From contig WNNJ02003241.1 in assembly GCA_012934845.2 (NCBI GenBank), positions 62,001 to 126,000 on the forward strand: DNA of 64,000 nt, given 5' to 3'. A program made the translations under genes and the position numbers. This DNA comes from Pomphorhynchus laevis (Eukaryota; Acanthocephala; Palaeacanthocephala; Echinorhynchida; Pomphorhynchidae). A model generated the notes under the pieces. That model was not told where the DNA came from. It saw only the letters and a program-made list of their open reading frames with translations, and searched no databases. This document shows, piece after piece, positions 25,345 through 35,560 of this stretch. The stretch's first letter is position 1; each line of letters starts with the position of its first letter.

Positions 25345-27060
25345 TTTTTAACGAAAAAACGAATTTATTTGACAAAGACACTGCAAAATCGTAACAAAAG
25401 TAACAATGAAAAAAATTTATCTGAGACACCATGAGCTAGTCCGCACGAGAGCTATTCCAATGGAACGTCTGAATCGGCTAATCACGTCACTGTAACGGCA
25501 CTCTCTTCTCACCGCTACGTCTTTTGCTAAGCGTTTTACCAACTGTTCTGCCTCATCCCCTAATCCACCTTGTATTGACAAAATAACTGGTATAAAAGCT
25601 GCTCTTTCGATCTTGGATATCCGTTCGGAGTACTTAGCCTTTTTTCGATTCTCGTTATAACTGAACGCTGATCGTGGAGTCATTGTGGCATAGGAACGAG
25701 CATGTGTACTGAATACAGAAATGTCCAGGTAGGACCGCTCAGACGGGACGCCAAACAACCCCGAACACAAGACGTCAAGACGTGCATTGCGATCTAGTGT
25801 AGTGGAAGAAGAATCGAATTGAATAGTTGGATCAACGGGAGAAAGCAGTGGCTCAGTTGTAGTTGATGAACACACCTCTGAAGTTAATTTGGCGAAAATG
25901 TCTCTGATCACATTGTGCCTTACTATTGATTTCCCTCCGCATTTGCAAGATAATGAATGAACAACACTAAGAACTTCCCCACATACACATTTGCCTGAAG
26001 TATTTAAAATTTGCCACCCATATCTGACAGAGAGACCATCGGAAAATTCTTGATTGCTTAAGCGAAACTTAGGATCATCACTAGGGCGAGCAGATAGCCA
26101 CGTTGACGCGCCCTTTCGAGCGGCATGCTTTAAAATTACCTGTTCGCAGTCGTCCACTGTATTTAACAGTGACGAAAATTTTTCGGCAGCCCGGAGATTC
26201 TTTAGTTTTCTAATTTCAACTATTGACTGTTTCTGGATGGTATCAATGTCGCCTCCGAGACCTAACTCAAATAAGGGCTTACATAGCAAAGAAGAATATT
26301 CCCATTCATATTTGGTATTCTCATATGGATTTGATATCCCCAAACCTCCCATTGAGAAAGGCAGACTTGCTACAACGCGCCAACACTTCTGTAAATTAAA
26401 ACCAGTTATTTTGAGGATTATTTTATTCTGTATGAAATCTTCGAGTGAAGAAAACCATTCACATTCACACTTACATGTTCTTTGTACATGAGTCCACTTA
26501 TTTTGCACTGCTGCTGAAAATGCTAAGAACGCTAACTGCCGTGAATCGCTAGAGACTTCACATAACCTATCAAGCAATTTTAACCAGCGAGTTACTTGTG
26601 TTATTACCCAATCTTTTTCGAACGAACCAAAACCTATGGGAGCTCCTAAAAGTTCTACACCATTAGATACGACATGAACCCCTAACCTGGCAAGTGAATC
26701 ACATTCAATGATAATGTTGGCGTTAACCAGAGCTGTACACTTGTTGACATTAACATGAAATCCGTATTCCGGTCCTATAGATTGCAACGATTTAAAAAAA
26801 TCATAAACATTCCCCGGTGAACCAACACATGATACATCGTCTGCATACCAACGCTGTTTTATTTGAGGATGCAAAGCGCCTAATCTATGTATTAATGGTA
26901 TCGTTGCTGCCGCAAATGCTACCATTGCCAAAGGGTCGCCTTGCGTGAAACCTTACTTTGATAACAGATAATCATCGTCAATGGCTAAGATTAGATCTAA
27001 ACTATACGTATTCTGCAGGAATCGAGCTAAAGCAGGGCATATCTTTTCTATATTGAGGAG
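25345..27060 (-). mobile_element. RLE-type LINE (family A), copy L2
   Basis: Minus strand. The open frame 26931-25417 (504 codons) begins just after RT motif B. QRWYADDVSCVG is the intact catalytic box, followed by HVNVNKC and a thumb with LPFSMGGLGI. It continues with the zinc box CVCGEVLSVVHSLSC, RHNVIRD, ARLDVLC...YLDISVF (nuclease acidic residues) and a C-terminal domain ending near SSWCLR. The frame extends upstream to about 27060 (ICPALARFLQNTY), interrupted by one TAA where relatives have Glu (SK-stop-GFTQGDPLAM). The 5' end is cut at Rep-R. The 3' tail carries an (ATT)n-like run at 25325-25350. Confidence 0.75.
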
Positions 27061-27062
27061 AG

Positions 27063-27735
27063 CTAAACACTAGACAGAGGTTCAGCAACAACCTCTGTCT
27101 AGTGTTTAAGAATGGTCCGCACAGCAATTCGATATTGTAAAGAGCGTAAGCCTCTGTCAATTAAGCAAAGTGTCGGAAACGTCTTTATTCACAATGTCAC
27201 ATAGGCAACCGAAACGACCAGTGTGTACCTCATTCTACTGATAAGTGTTGCCGGGACTCATCATTTTGATGCTAAAGTGGTCGTCTAGAAGTGACTTGGT
27301 GATTGAAAGTCGTGAATCGAAGTCCAGTCTATCAAGCAACACCATTTAGTATAAATGCCGTATTTCGTAAGAAATCCTTGACCGTTGTTCACTAAGCACA
27401 TCTGCCCACTACTATTATACATGCTCTATTCATTAAGGATCCAACGAGTGCAACGACAATTCAGCAACAACCTCTGCCTAGTGTTTAAGGATGGTCCGCA
27501 CAGCAATTCGATCTGGTAAAGAGCGTAAGCCTCAGTCAATTAAGCAAAGTGTCGGAAACGCCTTTATTCACAATGTCACACAGGCAACCGAAACGACCAG
27601 TGTGTACCTCATTCTACTGATGAGTGTTGCCGGGTACTCATCATTTCGATGCTGAAGTGGTCGTCTAGAAGTGACATGGTGATTGAAAGTCGTGAATTGA
27701 AGTCCAGTCTATCAAGCAACACCATTTAGTATATA
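27063..27735 (+). repeat. Rep-R tandem repeat, two units
   Basis: Two units about 378 bp apart (markers CAACAACCTCTG(C/T)CTAGTG at about 27087 and 27465). Shared markers are GTGTCGGAAACG(T/C)C, GGCAACCGAAACGACCAG and CTGAT(A/G)AGTGTTGCCGGG. The first unit starts with a perfect 19-bp inverted repeat with a 7-bp spacer (27064-27108), formed by a local inverted duplication of its own edge. No protein is encoded. Confidence 0.75.
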
Positions 27736-28225
27736 TAGGAAGGATACTGTAGCTGGTTTTCAATGCGAATGTTACCTCGTGTGACTAGCAACTATTCATT
27801 ACATAAATAAGCATCCATCAAAGGATCACCAGTCCTGATTTCAATCGATCTTTCATGATCTCATACGATACAATCTATAATAAGCATGCCAGAGAGCATC
27901 TCGGACAATGCAGTTTCTGGAGATCATGATGGAAGGTTTCATATACTGTGTGAAATCTGGTAATCCTGGATTCGTAGCCTAGCAGTCAAGAGCGCAAGCC
28001 AAGTACGGAGAGCGACAGCTTGAATCTCGGATAAGTCAAATTTCAAAAGGCGAAGAGTTGGTAGTCAGCCTTCTGATGAGCCCGGGGCTACCAACATGTG
28101 GCAAAAAGCGGGCGAAACGAAAACGGTTGTGGCAATGGTGCCGTTAGTAGTCAGGGTGTATGGAATTGGATATCATGAAGGAAGGATTCTGTAGCTGGTT
28201 TTCAATGCGAAAGTCACCTTGTGTG
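27736..28225 (+). mobile_element. tRNA-derived SINE-like element with hammerhead-like core
   Basis: Near-identical direct repeats of about 50 bp lie at both ends (27736-27790 and 28167-28223; GTAGCTGGTTTTCAATGCGA). Inside there is a Pol III promoter-like pair: box A TAGCCTAGCAGTCAAGAGCG (about 27977-27996) and box B-like AGCTTGAATCTCGG (about 28017). Downstream comes CTGATGAGCCCG...CGGGCGAAACG, a hammerhead core with a long stem II. The combination of a tRNA-like promoter and a hammerhead resembles schistosome Sm-alpha SINEs. Whether the direct repeats are part of the element or flank it is unclear. Confidence 0.55.
28073..28118 (+). ncRNA. Hammerhead ribozyme-like core in a SINE
   Basis: CTGATGA is followed by stem II GCCCG/CGGGC, an inner stem GCTAC/GTGGC, then GAAAC. 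Stem III would be only two pairs, and stem I complementarity is poor. The conserved core is present but self-cleavage is doubtful. Confidence 0.45.
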
Positions 28226-28227
28226 AC

Positions 28228-28228
<1 letters not shown>

Positions 28229-28280
<52 letters not shown>
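28229..28280. repeat. (TA)n tract
   Basis: Uninterrupted TA dinucleotide run of roughly 50 bp. Confidence 0.95.
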
Positions 28281-28282
<2 letters not shown>

Positions 28283-28347
28283 ATTTTTATTTTTATTTTT
28301 ATTTTCTAGACATTTATTGCATATTGTGACTATATTTTTTGTTTTAG

Positions 28348-28383
28348 ATTATCTGACGAAAGCTTTAGCCGAAACGTAATAAT
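28348..28383 (+). ncRNA. Decayed hammerhead ribozyme candidate
   Basis: Order of parts: ATTAT, CTGACGA, AAGCTTTAGCC, GAAA, CGTA, ATAAT. Stem I ATTAT/ATAAT is perfectly complementary, GTA would be the cleavage triplet, and stem III is the palindrome ACGT. Stem II is weak, with its closing pair A-C. It lies between two TA tracts. Confidence 0.45.
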
Positions 28384-28412
28384 ATTGCTCGTACTTTAAC
28401 ACCAGTTAATTC

Positions 28413-28418
<6 letters not shown>

Positions 28419-28498
<80 letters not shown>
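28419..28498. repeat. (TA)n tract, long
   Basis: Pure TA dinucleotide run of about 78 bp. Likely polymorphic. Confidence 0.95.
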
Positions 28499-28499
<1 letters not shown>

Positions 28500-28740
28500 G
28501 TAGTGCTATGATTAATATAAACTATCAGGTCAATAAATCAGATTAGATAACTGATATAAATATATTATATTTATATTATACTAAATATAAATAAAAATAT
28601 AGATAAATAATAAAAAATTAATAAATAATTGTTATAAGTTTTATATCAAGTTAAAATAAAATAAATGCTTATAATTTATTATCGAAATATCGTTATGTTC
28701 TAAAGCAAATATTCACTAGCACGATGATTTAAGCTTGATA

Positions 28741-29055
28741 TTACTTCAGAGACTTGAGGCATTCCTTTAGAACTGTTTCATCATCAGAAGACGTTCGTTT
28801 AACTTCATCTCCGTTTTTAAACATTATAATTGTTGGAAATCCAAATATCTCAAAGCGTTCCAAAACAAAGTCTAAATTCTGAGCGTTGATAGTCGCAAAC
28901 TTTACTAATGGATATTCGGCCTGTAGATCCTGCAAAATTACTTTCACCATTTTGCACTTTCCGCACGTTGTTGTAAAGAATTCAATTACGACTTTATCGT
29001 TAGTCAGAAAATTATCAAGTTCCTCCTCTGTAAGCAATTCTTTTAATTTATCCAT
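28741..29055 (-). CDS. Thioredoxin-like protein, 104 aa
   Basis: Complete single-exon frame. I chose the internal ATG at 29055 because translation from there (MDKLKELLTEEE) gives 104 residues, the usual thioredoxin length. The upstream 42 codons look like AT-rich leader. The fold is recognised from VVIEFFT before the active site, the redox box CGKC at residues 31-34, FATINAQN, and the cis-proline loop FGFPT at residue 74, followed by FKNGDEV. Oddities: the usual WCGPC is TCGKC, lacking both the Trp and the Pro, so its redox potential probably differs. The expected role is thiol-disulfide exchange in the cytosol. A poly(A) signal AATAAA lies about 60 bp downstream (28675-28680). A repeat array begins some 220 bp upstream. 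It is intact, so it is probably a live host gene or a recent retrocopy. Confidence 0.85.
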   Translation of the reverse strand: MDKLKELLTEEELDNFLTNDKVVIEFFTTTCGKCKMVKVILQDLQAEYPLVKFATINAQNLDFVLERFEIFGFPTIIMFKNGDEVKRTSSDDETVLKECLKSLK

Positions 29056-29329
29056 TAATTTTGATTCTAAAACATTAAGAACATGCAAGTAGGTTATTAT
29101 GATATAGAAACATGATTTAATAAATGTATTTAAACTTATTGTTAAAAGGGTTGCAATTTGTTTGTTCAAAATAAATTGCAAATATTTATTCCAAAAATAA
29201 TATTAATCAATTTAAATTCCTTTAAATTTTCTAATTATGAAATTTAATATATTAATTTAATATTTTGATTAATTTTTTCTATTATGATTAAAGGAATCAG
29301 GAAGACTCAAACAGCACAAACTGACTCTA

Positions 29330-29407
29330 TGCTATTTCGACTTTTGAGTCTCATCAGTATGGGGCTGATGCACAACTGGATTGAAGTGCATCACTCCTAA
29401 ACAGCTC
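29330..29407 (-). ncRNA. Type III hammerhead ribozyme candidate, unit 1
   Basis: Minus strand, in order: stem III 5' strand GCUGU, scissile U, stem I with inner hairpin GAUGCAC/GUGCAUC, CUGAUGA, stem II GACU/AGUC with loop CAAA, GAAA, stem III 3' strand UAGC. Stem III pairs fully if one G-U is allowed. The site GUU is permitted by the NUH rule but is not the best triplet. Confidence 0.55.
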
Positions 29408-29640
29408 AATAACTCCTTCTAGTACACATTGACGTACTATGAACTAACATTGGTGAGAGTATTCATCACGAATAATTCACTCACCAGGACCTAACACTTA
29501 AGGCTTAAAAGCACTGATATCGAGCGCATTCACCAAGCTCCTTAAATGCTGTAGTAATTAAACAGATGACCTAGTTTTCCCGCCAATTTCTATTCTGATT
29601 GAAGGAATCGGGAAGACTAAATAGTATAAACTGACTCTAT

Positions 29641-29717
29641 GCTGTTTCGACTTTTGAGTCTCATCAGTATGGGGCAAATACACAATTGGATTGAAGTGCA
29701 TCACTCCTAAACAGCTC
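29641..29717 (-). ncRNA. Type III hammerhead ribozyme candidate, unit 2
   Basis: Same layout as unit 1. Stem III is GCUGU/ACAGC with full Watson-Crick pairing. The inner stem I hairpin keeps pairing through G-U changes (GAUGCAC with GUGUAUU), which supports a real RNA structure. Confidence 0.55.
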
Positions 29718-29948
29718 AATAACTCCTTCTAGTACACATTGATGTACTATGAACTAACATTGGAGAGTATTCATCACGAATAATTCACTCACCAGGACCT
29801 AACACTTAAGGCTTAAAAGCCCTGCTATCGAGCGCATTCACCAAGCTCCTTAAATGCTGTAGTAATTAAACAGATGACCTACTTTTCCCGCCAATTTATA
29901 TTCTGATTGAAGGAATCGGGAAGACTAAATAGTATAAACTGACACTAT

Positions 29949-30025
29949 GCTGTTTCGACTTTTGAGTCTCATCAGTATGGGGCAGATGCACAACTGGATT
30001 GAAGTGCATCACTCCTAAACAGCTC
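29949..30025 (-). ncRNA. Type III hammerhead ribozyme candidate, unit 3
   Basis: Same layout as units 1 and 2. Stem III is GCUGU/ACAGC, stem II is GACU/AGUC, and the inner stem I hairpin is GAUGCAC/GUGCAUC. Confidence 0.55.
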
Positions 30026-30449
30026 AATAACTCCTTCTAGTACACATCGATGTACTAGGAACTAACATCGGTAAGAGTATTCATCACGAATAATTCACTC
30101 ACCAGGACCTAACACTTAAGGCTTAAAAGCCCTGCTATCGAGCGCATTCACCAAGCTCCTTAAATGCTGTAGTAATTAAACAGATGACCTAGTTTTCCCG
30201 CCAATTTCTATTCTGATTGAAGGAATCGGGAAGACTAAACAACAGAAACTGACTCTATGCTGTTTCGAATGTTGAGTCTCATCAGTAGGGGGCTGCTGCA
30301 CTTCAATCCAATTGTGCAGTTGCCCCTTACTGATGAGAGTCAAAAGTCGAAACCGCATATAATTAGTTAATTATTTTAATTTTTTAAATATTTTTTTTAA
30401 TTTTCTAATTATGAAATTTAATATTAATTTGATATTTTGATTAATTTTT

Positions 30450-30580
30450 TCTTTTCTGATTGAAGGAATCGGGAAGACTAAACAGTATAAACTGACTCTG
30501 TGTTGTTGTGCAGCAGCCTCCTACTGATAAGACTAAAAAGTCAAGAGTTAATTTATGCTGTTTAGTCTTCCCGATTAATA
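30450..30580. repeat. Foldback fragment of the 310-bp unit
   Basis: The ends GGGAAGACTAAACAG and CTGTTTAGTCTTCCC face each other about 60 bp apart, with a degenerate CTGATAAGACT core between them. It looks like an inverted rearrangement of the neighbouring array. Confidence 0.65.
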
Positions 30581-30599
30581 AAGTTTTTATAAAAAAACT

Positions 30600-31165
30600 A
30601 TTAATAAAGTTTTTTATCAGGGAAAAGCTAATGGATGATTAAATTTAATCCAAAATTATCCCAAATGATTAATAAAATAATTTTGATAAATGAACAATAA
30701 CTGCCTGAGATGAAAAGTAAGTTTTCGCACATTCAAAAATAAAAGTAAAGATAAGTTCATTAAACAAATTACTGAAACCTTTTATTACAAAAAGGGTTGC
30801 ACTTAACGACATGTTTTTATTAAACTAATCCTTTAAAAAAGTATGAATTAAAAATAATGAATTGACGAAAAAATATTCGCAAGGCATACATTTAAAAACT
30901 TTCATCTTCCGTTATTAAATTTAAGTAAGTAAGTAAGGGTTTTATTAATAACTTTATTAAATTTGAAAATGCACATTCAGTAATACAACGTGGAAATGCA
31001 ATTTTTAAAAACTTAATTAAACGAACAAACAATTATTTTACTAATAACTAATGTTTAATGATATATTATTTTTCGCTGAGAATGTTACATGAAGATTAAT
31101 GCCTTTTAAAACATCAAGATTTTAGCGGAATTATTCAAATAAAAAACGGCTGATGTAAATTTTAA
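30600..31165. other. AT-rich non-coding DNA
   Basis: No feature supported. Confidence 0.5.
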
Positions 31166-31169
31166 CTAA

Positions 31170-34100
31170 CATAACGACAATTTATTGACAAGAAAAAACA
31201 AATAATATAAAAATTTTTTCTTGTCAACCACTGGTCTGAGTGTTGAGTCGTGGAGGCAGTACACGAACCAAACTACTCCAGACATCGCTATCCTGGATGA
31301 CAGACCAGAGTTATCTTTCAGATAACCGAAGGTGGTCCTAAGCCAGTTTCGAGATTTGATATCTCAACTGGTATCAAGGTCTACCTCGAGGTCTCTTTCC
31401 AGAGAGTTTGGCCTGGAGAACCATCCGAGGAAGGCGATCCCTAGACATCCTCAGGACGTGTCCTAACCACCTAAGCTAACTTCTTCGATGTGGAGAAGTA
31501 GATACTTTACTCCGAGTCCATCCCCGATTACCGAATTCCTAACCTTATCTCTAAGGCTAAGACCGGCCACACCGCGAAGGTACCTCATTTCGGTCGCTTG
31601 TATCCGATATATTATCCTTTCGGTCATAACCCAAAGCTTATGACCATGTGTTAAGATAGGAAGAAAGATGGCGTGGTATACCCAAAGTTTCGCCCGAAGA
31701 CTAAACTCTCGCTTCACCACGACATACCTGTATAAATAACGCATTGCTGCATTAGCTGCACAAATCTGTTTCTCAATCTCAGTTATGTTTCTAACGTCGT
31801 TCGAGAACAATATCCAAGATACTTGAAATCTGCCGCATCATGAAGAACATTTTCCCCAATCCGGATTGACATTGGCATCTGAATCCGAGACGGACACATA
31901 GAAACAGTCTTAGAGGTACTAACCAAGATCCCTGCCAAGGGATCTTGGTTAGTTATTTACGATGGATAACCAAGATTCATCGTAAATCGATGTAGTAGGC
32001 ATTGTAAATCGTCAGGACAAGAAACCAACAAAACAACGTTATCTGAAAAAAGCAGAGATGGTATCTTGATGGAACCGAACTGAAGACCGACATCCGTCAG
32101 AGCAGCCCGTCTTGAAATTTTGTCCATGTAAACAAGGAACAAAAGTGGAGACAAAGGACAACCCTAACAAAGCCAACGCCTACTAGAAATGATTCAGACT
32201 TTCTACCTAGAACACGAACTTAGCTCATACTTTGTTCATACAGAGAAGCCACAGCTACCCAATGATAGTGTGATACTCGATACTCCCTTAGTACCTCCCA
32301 CAAGGTATCTAGCTTAACTCGGTTGAACTTTTCTACAAATCTACAAAGCACATGCAGACGGGTTAAACGAACTCCCGAAACCGTTTGAAAATAGTTGATA
32401 GAGTAAAGAGCTGATCCGTAGCTCCACGACCTGGACGAAATCTGCATTGTTACTCTTGCAACTGTCCCTAAACTATAGGTTGTATCCTTAACTCAAGAAT
32501 ATTAGAAAATAACTTACCAGTTTGACTATGAAGAGTGATGCCCGATAATTGAAACACACTCCTCGGTCACCTTTCTTAAATATCAGTAGCACCACCTTAG
32601 TTCGCCATTCAGTAGGAACCTTGTGCGACTTCAATAAAACCTTGACGATCTGTGTTAGCCACTTCACGTCTACAAAGTCGAGAGCCTCTAAAGCTTCAGG
32701 TCATATCTGTCCTACTTTAGAAGACTTGCCATTACAAAGTTTTTTAGTAGCAGCAATGGCCTCTTCCAAAGATATGAGCTCTTCTGTTGGTTATAAAAGT
32801 TCTACTTCTATAATAGAAGGCATATCCATCGGATTAAGGAGACTTCTAAAATGCTCTTGCCAACACCCAAGAATATCTTCAATGTCAGTCAGCATAGATC
32901 CTATCTTCTCATAGACAGTATCAAGAGTTTTCTGCTTTCCAACACGAGGGTTCCTGATCGTCCAACCAGGCATCTTCTAAGCTGTCCTATAGTCAAGTTC
33001 TAACTGCTCTCCAAACTTCTCCCAAGCCGCCTTCTTTGATTCGATAACTGCTCGAGCTAAAGCACTCTTTGCCATTCGGTACTTGTCTACAGCTTCCACT
33101 GATTTATTTGACAAAGTTGCCTTATAAGCCAGCTTCTTCTGTTGGACAAAATCTCTAACTGTTGGTGTCCACCAAGCAGCTCGGGTATTTCCTCCGAGAC
33201 ACAAGCACCTAATGCAATCGAGCCACAACTTTTAACAGTTGCTTTGGCAAGCGAGGATCTGAACATATCCTATGGTGGTGAAGATCAATGCTCTTCACCA
33301 CTTCTGGCAACCGAGAAAAGTTCTCCCGGATGTAGCCAGAAAAACGTTCTTTAACAGAAACATCTGCTAGACGCTCCCAGCACGCCCTCATACAACGTTT
33401 GGGTTTACCAGGCTTTATAGCATCCGATCCAGCCATCGAAGTTTACTAACTACAAGGTAATGATCGGTTGATAGATCAGTCCCTCTCTTCACACGAGTAT
33501 CCAAAACAAAACTTAGAGATAGGATGAAACGATTACAAAATCGATCATTGATCTCTGACTGAGAGAATCATGATGCCATGTGAATCTATGGATCTCCTTA
33601 TGTTCAAACATGGTGTTGGTTATGCACAAATTGTTACAAGAACAAAAGTGCAATAATTCAACATCACTTGCATTCAGATCAGAGCGTCCGTTCCTCTCCA
33701 ACACTCCCTTCCAAGTGTTACTGTCGCTACCAACATGAGCATTAAAGTCACCAAATAGAACGAGTGAATCTCAGACAGGAGTTATACCAAGCAGAGCCTG
33801 AAGATTTTCCACGAAGGCTGCATATTTCGAGATATTGTTGGGAGCATACGAATACACAACAGTTATACCCTTTCCCTCTTTGACTAAAAGTCTAAGGGAC
33901 GCCAGCATTTCGTTCACTAGGTTAAATCTCTCTAGCACGAACGACAATCGTGGACTTGAAGTACCCCTACGCTCGCCTGTCGTCACTTTGCGTTAGTAAT
34001 TCCCGAATAGTTCAAGGTTCAACCTTGATCCAAAAGTTTAGTTCCAGTTCCTGAATAGTGAAGAGAGGTCACTCCGATTTATTCAAGACTGATGTGAACC

Positions 34101-34200
34101 ATCTCTACAACTAATTCTGGTTTCTTTCCCGTCAGCGAGATGGCATTCTACGTTCCTACATGAAGGCTAGTTCGCTTCGGATGTTGATGCTTCTTTTGCT
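31170..34200 (-). mobile_element. RTE-like LINE (family J3), near full-length but broken
   Basis: Minus strand. The 5' region begins near 34200. The APE endonuclease spans about 33986-33209 ([38 protein letters not shown]). A linker follows (32973-33228; RNPRVGKQKT). RT motifs are MSPLLFLVYMDKISRR and SLLFSDNVVLLVSCPDDL, where FADD has become FSDN. The C-terminal domain is 31810-31463 (YGHKLWVMT-like, MRYLRGVAGLSLRD). The 3' end is near 31170. Many stops and frameshifts are present, so it is inactive. It also contains local inverted duplications at 31923-31995. RTE/Rex3-type affinity is inferred from the C-terminal motif style. Confidence 0.8.
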
Positions 34201-34256
34201 GTCTCCGTACAACTGTCTGGTCACACGGCACCAGTCAACGAAAACTTCTCCGACCA

Positions 34257-34658
34257 GTGTTTTGTCGACCATTGTTTTTCGCATTTGATTTATATTTTGT
34301 AAATTTGTTGTTAGTCATTTTCATTGTCCTTGTTTGTTGTGCTATCTCCCGTTTCCGATATCCTTTGATGATCCAACATCACTTATGTAAAGATACAGGT
34401 CTCCAAGGCTCTCTTCCGTCTTTTCTTCCATTGTCCAATATGCCGTGGAGTCATCGAAGTGATTTTGCTTGTTCGGCTATATCCCGTTCCCAATATCCTT
34501 TGATGATCCAACATCACTACTGTAAGGAAATAGGCGTCCGTGACTCTCTTTCGCCTTTTCGTCCATTGTCTAATTCGCCGTTGGAGTCATCGGAGGAATC
34601 TGAAATAGTCTATGAAAGAACTATCCCTACGGCTGATGCAAGCCGGCCAATTATTTAG
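34257..34658 (+). other. Unrecognised open frame with internal 130-bp duplication
   Basis: A 133-codon frame. Two adjacent segments (about 34345-34470 and 34475-34600) are similar and share TATCCTTTGATGATCCAACA. Protein copies read RFRYPLMIQHH and RSQYPLMIQHH. A hydrophobic stretch at the start could be a membrane segment. No domain is recognised. It may be a real small gene or a repeat-derived frame, and I cannot tell which. Confidence 0.3.
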
Positions 34659-34914
34659 CCGTTGATCGACGAATGTCGAACATACATTGCCTGGGCCGCT
34701 CCACGAAGAGGTTTATGACAATAGGTGCCAGTTTAATACTTAATCGACTGTCACCTAGCGGTCCATATGTAAAGGATGTTATGTTGAAGCAATTTGTCTG
34801 GAAATTTCTGGAATTTTCAAAATGTATTAGTGAAATAGATGGAAACAGGCAAAAGTACGTTTCAATTTTTTTATCACATATATACCTCTTAGTGTTGACC
34901 GAATCCAACACTCG

Positions 34915-35560
34915 CTGGATTCGGGCATTGGGTATTTTATTCTACTGATGAGTGTTGCCGAGTACTCAATCATTTCGATGCTTACGCTTTGGATCCAATT
35001 AGTAAAGCGAACAGTCAGCAACAACCTCCGCTTAGTAGATAAGGATAGTCTGCACAGCAAATGCTCTGGTTCGATAGCGAAAGCCTCAGACGTTTAAGCA
35101 ATGTATCAGAAATGCCTTCTTTTACTATTACACGGGTCACCGAAACAACCAGTGGGTACTTTATTCTACTGATAAGTGTTGCCAAGTACTTCATCATTTC
35201 GATGCTAAAGTGGTCGCCTAGAAGTGTCATTGAGCATGCAGTTCGTTGATTGAAACCAGTTTCAATCGACAACTACATTGAATACATAACAAATTCCGTA
35301 CGGAATCCTGTCCGTTGTTTAATTATGCGGAGTCGGACTTATCTTTTATATTTCAAATCCAATTTAGGATCTTACAATTGAAGCGAACAGTAGCAGCAAC
35401 CTCTGCTGAGTAGATAAGGATGGACTGCACAGAAAATATTATGGTTTGAGAGCGAAATACTCTGACTTTTAAGCAACGTGTCGGAAATGCCTTCATTTAC
35501 CGTAACACAGGAAACCGAAACGACCAGAGGGTACTTCATTTTTACTGATTTTTCAATTTT
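34915..35560 (+). repeat. Rep-R tandem repeat, diverged units
   Basis: At least two partial units, more diverged from each other than the 27-kb pair. Markers are CAGCAACAACCTC, ACTGATAAGTGTTGCC, GAAATGCCTTC and ACCAGTGGGTACTT. It is followed immediately by the 464-bp tandem array. Confidence 0.65.

Larger units (their letters stand above)
29285..30360 (-). repeat. 310-bp tandem array with hammerhead cores (3.3 units)
   Basis: Units repeat every 308-311 bp (AAGGAATC(A/G)GGAAGACT at about 29291, 29602, 29910 and 30220). Each full unit holds, on the minus strand, CTGATGA-GACT-CAAA-AGTC-GAAA in the same place, and no ORF. The fourth unit is partial and ends in an inverted copy of the same core (plus strand at 30330-30356), making a palindrome. 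The array behaves like a satellite or retrozyme cluster. Confidence 0.8.

Noticed and set aside
27600-27640. CTGATGAGTGTTGCC in Rep-R as a hammerhead
   Set aside because: No GAAA follows at the right distance. The nearest GAAAC lies upstream, and a type II arrangement leaves too little sequence for stems I and III.
29285-30360. CRISPR-like array
   Set aside because: Units are 310 bp, nearly identical throughout, with no short repeat/unique spacer pattern, and the context is animal.
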